This document shows, piece by piece, positions 7,000 through 9,824 of a DNA stretch of 9,824 nt (its first letter is position 1; each line of letters begins with the position of its first letter). Location of the stretch: the NCBI GenBank assembly GCA_014376575.1, contig JACMRF010000046.1, forward strand, positions 1-9,824, in the 5' to 3' direction. Below the pieces are notes generated by a model. It worked only from the letters and a program-made list of their open reading frames with translations, made no database searches and was not told where the DNA came from. Position numbers and translations under genes: made by a program. The DNA comes from Undibacterium sp. GTDB taxonomy: Bacteria > Pseudomonadota > Gammaproteobacteria > Burkholderiales > Burkholderiaceae.

Positions 7000-7944
7000 A
7001 TGCCAATATTGACTGAACTTACGATACAAAAAATCTACGATGACAACCGCGAATCCCTGCAACTAGGATGGTTCGCCGGTTTCTCGGGTGGTGACAAACA
7101 AATCACCGGTGACGCCACCTCAGCCGCTGATCAGGTCGGTCACTTAAATCTGATTCATCCCGGACGCATACAAATACTGGGGCATCAGGAACTCAGGTAT
7201 TACCACCGTTTGTCGCCCATCTCGCGTGGCAATCTCTTCAAGGAACTGGTCGCCGGTGATCCACCAGCGCTGATTGTGGCGCAGGGTTTAGAATCGCCGC
7301 CAGACTTTCTCACCAATTGCGATGACAAGAACATTCCCTTGTTTTCTACGCCTTTACCGGCCGCGCAAGTGATTGATTATTTACGTGTTTATTTATCAAA
7401 AAAACTGGCGCAACGCGTCACCATGCATGGCGTTTTTATGGACGTTCTTGGCGTAGGCGTACTCATCACCGGTGAATCCGGTCTGGGGAAAAGTGAATTG
7501 GGTCTAGAACTCATTTCGCGTAGCCACGGCTTGGTCGCCGATGACGCCGTCGAATTCTCCCGCATCGCACCCAACATGATCGAAGGCCGCTGCCCTGAAT
7601 TATTGCAAAATCTGCTGGAAGTGCGCGGATTGGGACTGCTCGATATCAAGGCCATTTTTGGCGAAACAGCCGTGCGCCGCAAAATGCGCCTGAAGTTGAT
7701 CGTGCATCTGGTTAAGCGTAGCACGCTGGAAGAAAATTACGAACGCCTACCGATCGACTCACAAGCTGAAGAAGTCTTAGGATTACCCATCAAAAAAGTA
7801 GTCATCCCGGTTGCTGCCGGCCGCAATATTGCGGTTCTGCTGGAAGCCGCGGTACGCAATACGATCTTGCAGTTGCGTGGTATCAATACGCTTGAAGATT
7901 TCATGGAAAAACAACGCCGGGCAATGAACGAAGATAGCGAGTAG
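7000..7944 (+). CDS. hprK: HPr kinase/phosphorylase
   Basis: HprK phosphorylates a serine of HPr (or its paralogue) with ATP and removes it with phosphate. In Proteobacteria with incomplete sugar PTS it tunes the regulatory phosphorelay. From the ATG at 7000 the protein has 314 aa, the usual size. Residues 1-130 form the N-terminal domain. The C-terminal kinase domain has the Walker A GESGLGKS at 158-165, DD at 181-182, and the HprK signature [16 protein letters not shown] from 207. H143 in [10 protein letters not shown] and the [10 protein letters not shown] segment (271-280) are also typical. An in-frame GTG at 6991 would add three residues. I prefer the ATG because GGTGA at 6990-6994 makes a plausible partial Shine-Dalgarno five bases upstream of it, and related proteins begin MPILT as I recall. 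The HPr and EI partners are not in this window. Confidence 0.97.
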   Translation: MPILTELTIQKIYDDNRESLQLGWFAGFSGGDKQITGDATSAADQVGHLNLIHPGRIQILGHQELRYYHRLSPISRGNLFKELVAGDPPALIVAQGLESPPDFLTNCDDKNIPLFSTPLPAAQVIDYLRVYLSKKLAQRVTMHGVFMDVLGVGVLITGESGLGKSELGLELISRSHGLVADDAVEFSRIAPNMIEGRCPELLQNLLEVRGLGLLDIKAIFGETAVRRKMRLKLIVHLVKRSTLEENYERLPIDSQAEEVLGLPIKKVVIPVAAGRNIAVLLEAAVRNTILQLRGINTLEDFMEKQRRAMNEDSE

Positions 7945-7992
7945 ACTCTTTTCTATCCGAGTTTCTCTCACCTACTTTTTTTATTTTTTCTT
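7945..7992 (+). promoter_or_regulatory. Polypyrimidine leader without Shine-Dalgarno before rapZ
   Basis: The 48-nt spacer between hprK and rapZ contains 40 pyrimidines and only 8 purines, ending in a T7, an A, a T6 and CTT directly before the ATG. There is no purine-rich ribosome binding site. No GC-rich hairpin precedes the T-rich part, so it does not look like a terminator. A U-rich unstructured leader of this kind is a plausible landing site for ribosomal protein S1 or an RNA chaperone such as Hfq; that role is inference. Confidence 0.4.
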
Positions 7993-8856
7993 ATGCGTAT
8001 CTTGCTCATCTCAGGCATTTCCGGTTCTGGCAAATCCGTCGCTCTTAATGTACTGGAAGATGCAGGATTTTATTGCGTAGATAATCTTCCACCGAGTTTA
8101 TTGCCTGAGCTGGTCCATACACTGATTGCCGAAGGCATACAATCTGCCGCCATGGCAATCGATTCACGTAGCGCGCATTTGTTGACCAGCGTGCCCGACA
8201 CAATAGAAAAACTTAAAAAAGAAGGCCACGAAGTCAAAGTCTTGTTTCTCACCGCGAGCACAGAATCTTTGGTGGCACGATTTTCAGAGACGCGGCGCAG
8301 CCACCCGCTCTCACACCGCCTGCAACAAGCCCAACCCATGGGCAAGCGCCTCAGTCTGACTGAGTGCATACAGGAAGAACGTGAAATGTTGGCCACACTG
8401 CAATTTCTGGCGCACGTGGTGGATACCTCCAACCTGAGCGCCAACACCTTACGCGCCTGGGTGAAAGACGTCATCAAAATAGCGCACTCGCCGCTAACCT
8501 TGATGTTTGAATCCTTCGCCTTCAAAATCGGCGTGCCACTCGACACGGATTTTGTGTTTGATGTGCGCATGCTTCCCAACCCTTATTACGATCACAGCTT
8601 GCGCCCCTTAACAGGGCAAGACGCCCCCGTCATCAACTTCCTCAACAGCCAGGCAATGGCGCAGGACTTGTATGCAGATATCCGCAATTTCATCGAAAAA
8701 TGGATGCCTGCTTTCAAGCATGACAACCGTAGCTATCTCACGGTGGGAATAGGCTGCACCGGTGGCCAGCATCGCTCAGTCTACATGGTAGAAAAGTTGG
8801 CAGACTACTTCAAAGATACAGAGCAAGTATTGGTACGTCACCGGCGCTTAATGTAA
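7993..8856 (+). CDS. rapZ: RNase adapter protein RapZ (YvcJ/YhbJ family P-loop protein)
   Basis: RapZ is a nucleotide-binding RNA-binding protein. In enteric bacteria it senses glucosamine-6-phosphate through its C-terminal domain and recruits RNase E to the small RNA GlmZ, tuning GlmS and so cell-envelope precursor supply. GlmZ itself is not known to be conserved in Betaproteobacteria, so the local target is uncertain. The 287-aa product is full length (E. coli 284). Walker A GISGSGKS is at 8-15 and the VDNLPPSLL block begins at 29. The C-terminal pocket [12 protein letters not shown] is at 252-263, with the C, GG, H and R that form the metabolite site in E. coli. The protein ends in VRHRRLM. 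It follows hprK by 48 bp through an unusual pyrimidine-rich spacer and closes the ptsN-hprK-rapZ group. No strong terminator follows; the next supportable gene is on the opposite strand. Confidence 0.97.
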   Translation: MRILLISGISGSGKSVALNVLEDAGFYCVDNLPPSLLPELVHTLIAEGIQSAAMAIDSRSAHLLTSVPDTIEKLKKEGHEVKVLFLTASTESLVARFSETRRSHPLSHRLQQAQPMGKRLSLTECIQEEREMLATLQFLAHVVDTSNLSANTLRAWVKDVIKIAHSPLTLMFESFAFKIGVPLDTDFVFDVRMLPNPYYDHSLRPLTGQDAPVINFLNSQAMAQDLYADIRNFIEKWMPAFKHDNRSYLTVGIGCTGGQHRSVYMVEKLADYFKDTEQVLVRHRRLM

Positions 8857-9035
8857 AGACTCGTTTGTCTTCAAGTCGTTTTACAATTTCAATATCAGGC
8901 ATCGCCAACACGCAATCCCCATGCGGCTTGCAGGCCAGAGTGTCTGGAAACCCGCATAAACAGTGCGCTCCAGGCCGGGCATCATTCTACATTTGGAACA
9001 CCAAGCAGGGATTTGACGCAAAGAAGCCGTCTTAT

Positions 9036-9091
9036 TCAATGCCCGAAAGAATACCTGACAAAGGCCATCGACAAGGCAAACAGATAGCCTA
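9036..9091 (-). pseudogene. Detached C-terminal segment of the downstream-frameshifted membrane gene
   Basis: Directly beyond the TAG at 9091-9089 (minus strand), shifting by one base gives YLFALSMAFVRYSFGH and a TGA at 9038-9036. This is a hydrophobic helix-length segment. It resembles the last helix I recall in relatives of the upstream protein, which continue from the RLD-K/R-F stretch into an aromatic-rich ...FALAMALVRF... ending. Restoring one base in GCG-TA-GGC (for example TAC-GGC) would read FAYGYLFALSMAFVRYSFGH and give a protein of about 129 aa. The match across the junction supports a single-base deletion rather than a natural end. A sequencing error would look the same. Confidence 0.6.
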
Positions 9092-9424
9092 CGCAAATTT
9101 ATCGAGCCGGATGATTTCCTGGTCGCGGCTGCGGCGCCAGGCACCAATTGCCACCATCGCCGCACCCGACAAAAAGGGGGTTATCGCCAAACCGGCAATC
9201 TGTGCCGCATGAGAAACAATAAGCAAGGTGGGGAATATCCATAAACTCAGCGCTCCGGCAAGCGAGCCAAAGAAAGTATAACCGATACCAGCGAACCAGG
9301 GATTGGGTGATTTGTTGAATGGTTCGCGTAGGATATGCAGGCCCACTTCCCCTAAAATTTCAAACATAATTTGCAGTAAGAATTCGCCAAAAAATTGAAA
9401 TAGAAGCTCAAAAATAAATTCCAT
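9089..9424 (-). CDS. Small conserved membrane protein of unknown function, probably C-terminally frameshifted
   Basis: The minus-strand frame from the ATG at 9424 encodes 111 residues. A hydrophobic/amphipathic N-terminus (about 1-33, rich in F, L, E) leads to two clear membrane helices at about 43-66 and 74-96, then a basic stretch WRRSRDQEIIRLDKFA before the stop. I recall similar unnamed proteins in Oxalobacteraceae and other Burkholderiales, with the same FELLFQFFGEFLLQ start and a fourth hydrophobic segment after RLD-x-F that this frame lacks. That segment is found in the next frame (9036-9091). Start choice is supported by GAAAGG (minus strand, 9439-9434), the best Shine-Dalgarno in the window, nine bases before the ATG. 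The gene faces rapZ, and an overlapping plus-strand frame at 8865-9212 is not credible. Function is unknown. The truncated product might still insert in the membrane, with the basic tail cytoplasmic. Confidence 0.75.
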   Translation of the reverse strand: MEFIFELLFQFFGEFLLQIMFEILGEVGLHILREPFNKSPNPWFAGIGYTFFGSLAGALSLWIFPTLLIVSHAAQIAGLAITPFLSGAAMVAIGAWRRSRDQEIIRLDKFA

Positions 9425-9485
9425 GTTTCAAGACCTTTCATTAAAAATATTATTTTTACAACTAGGTTTGTGACCATCTGACTTC

Positions 9486-9525
9486 AATATCTACTTCACT
9501 CTTACCTAGATTAATAGTAGATATT
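9486..9525. repeat. Perfect 10-bp inverted repeat, 20-nt spacer
   Basis: AATATCTACT at 9486-9495 is the exact reverse complement of AGTAGATATT at 9516-9525. It lies 60-100 bp upstream of the minus-strand membrane gene, so it could be an operator for it or a hairpin in its leader. It lacks GC content and a T-tract, which argues against a terminator. Confidence 0.4.
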
Positions 9526-9548
9526 CAGCGCCTAAGAGAAAGGTCAAA

Positions 9549-9676
9549 ACCGCTCAACGCAGAGACGCGGAGAAAGACAGGAGACAGCATACAAAATGCG
9601 TTACTCTGTCTTTGTTATCCCTCTGTGCCTCTGCATCTCGGCGTCTCGGCGTCTCGGCGTCTCGGCGTTCAGAGGT
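9549..9676. repeat. Long imperfect inverted repeat, probable dispersed intergenic element
   Basis: Arms at 9549-9573 and 9652-9676 pair at 21 of 25 positions. The centre includes smaller complementary stretches (AAAGACA at 9573-9579 with TGTCTTT at 9607-9613, and GCAT/ATGC at 9587-9599). The wording CTCTGTG-CCTCTGC-...-GCGTT on one arm and AACGCAGAGACGC on the other is of a type I have seen as short dispersed intergenic repeats in many bacterial genomes. A T7 run follows at 9680-9686, so the right arm could act as a terminator for plus-strand transcripts. Copy number in this genome is unknown. Confidence 0.6.
9636..9667. repeat. 8-bp tandem repeat, four perfect TCTCGGCG units
   Basis: TCTCGGCG is repeated four times without change at 9636-9667. 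Two degenerate units in the same 8-bp phase precede it: CCTCTGTG at 9620-9627 and CCTCTGCA at 9628-9635. The array forms most of the right arm of the long inverted repeat. Only two of the units can pair with the left arm, so the others look like slippage-type expansion. Length variation between strains is likely but not shown. Confidence 0.8.
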
Positions 9677-9777
9677 CTGTTTTTTTATTCATCGTCATCG
9701 CTAATAAATAGTTACGATTAATATTATTAAGAACAAAATTTAAAGCATCCTCAGCAGACTTGAACTTTTTTTGATAT

Positions 9778-9810
9778 ATTAGTTCTAACTCGAACTAATT
9801 ATTTTTTTTT
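9778..9810 (+). terminator. Hairpin plus T9 tract, rho-independent terminator-like
   Basis: ATTAGTTC (9778-9785) pairs perfectly with GAACTAAT (9792-9799) around a 6-nt loop, and TA followed by nine T residues comes next. The stem is AT-rich, so termination may be weak. The orientation is rightward, yet no plus-strand gene lies between rapZ and this point. It may stop read-through from far upstream, or act as an attenuator in the leader of a gene starting beyond the window. Confidence 0.5.
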
Positions 9811-9824
9811 CACGGAGCATTCCA

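Larger units (their letters stand above)
9425..9824. other. 400-bp gene-free stretch with repeats and hairpins
   Basis: No coding frame here has a credible start, length and composition. The stretch is AT-rich apart from the repeat at 9549-9676. It holds the upstream region of the small membrane gene (minus), a 10-bp inverted repeat (9486-9525), a long imperfect hairpin with a tandem array (9549-9676), and a hairpin followed by T9 at 9778-9810. The window closes with CACGGAGCATTCCA. Its GGAG (9814-9817) could be the ribosome binding site of a plus-strand gene that begins just past the edge. Confidence 0.6.

Noticed and set aside
8070..8579. 169-codon minus-strand frame inside rapZ
   Set aside because: It is a shadow of rapZ with no independent start signal or family resemblance.
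8856..8882. Possible terminator after rapZ
   Set aside because: The best stem (AAGAC/GTCTT) is only 5 bp, with a short T4 run 7 nt further on; too weak to call.
8865..9212. 115-codon plus-strand frame with a TTG start
   Set aside because: It overlaps the better-supported minus-strand membrane gene, has no ribosome binding site and its translation shows no recognisable fold or hydrophobic pattern.
9680..9793. About 40-codon open minus-strand stretch with a faint resemblance to a transposase tail
   Set aside because: It has no start codon before its last few codons and lies in AT-rich DNA; the resemblance is too short to support an insertion-sequence remnant.
1..9824. Defence system, CRISPR array, tRNA or intact mobile element
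   Set aside because: No spaced direct repeats, cloverleaf, transposase or nuclease/toxin gene could be supported anywhere in the window.

Overview
The window looks like chromosomal DNA from a betaproteobacterium of the order Burkholderiales, most likely family Oxalobacteraceae. GC content is moderate, which suggests an Undibacterium-like rather than a Herbaspirillum-like genome. This rests on remembered resemblance of the long-form IlvA, QueF, PtsN, HprK and RapZ proteins to that family, and on the ptsN-hprK-rapZ cluster, which is typical of Betaproteobacteria. No database search was possible.

Layout. At the left edge (1-422, minus) is a nearly complete YqaA-family membrane protein. A short divergent intergenic region with a perfectly palindromic -10 element follows. 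A rightward block then carries ilvA (isoleucine biosynthesis), queF (queuosine tRNA modification) and an outer-membrane enzyme I identify as PagP, a lipid A palmitoyltransferase, from catalytic residues and spacing. A 134-bp regulatory-looking gap (3591-3724) holds a direct repeat resembling a PmrA/QseB box, a sigma70-like promoter and a 9-bp inverted repeat around that promoter. It precedes a large PAS-GAF-PAS-GGDEF-EAL cyclic-di-GMP protein. Next come ptsN, hprK and rapZ, the regulatory arm of the nitrogen-related phosphotransferase system plus the RNase adapter. rpoN and hpf, which often precede ptsN, are not next to it here.

After rapZ, 8857-9035 has no supportable gene. On the minus strand, a small three-helix membrane protein (9089-9424) ends at a stop that appears to come from a one-base frameshift. 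A further hydrophobic segment, the probable original C-terminus, lies in the next frame down to 9036. The last 400 bp (9425-9824) have no gene. They contain a 10-bp inverted repeat, a long imperfect hairpin with a period-8 tandem array of the kind dispersed through bacterial genomes, and a hairpin plus T-tract at the right edge.

Working together: the PTS-Ntr genes (EIIA-Ntr, HPr kinase/phosphorylase, RapZ) form a tight same-strand group and are probably co-transcribed. ilvA, queF and pagP are also closely spaced on one strand. Most genes have weak or no Shine-Dalgarno sequences. I see no CRISPR array, tRNA, rRNA, intact insertion sequence or defence system. The window is mainly ordinary core genome; the points of interest are regulatory sites, the PagP acyl-selectivity residue and the frameshifted membrane gene.
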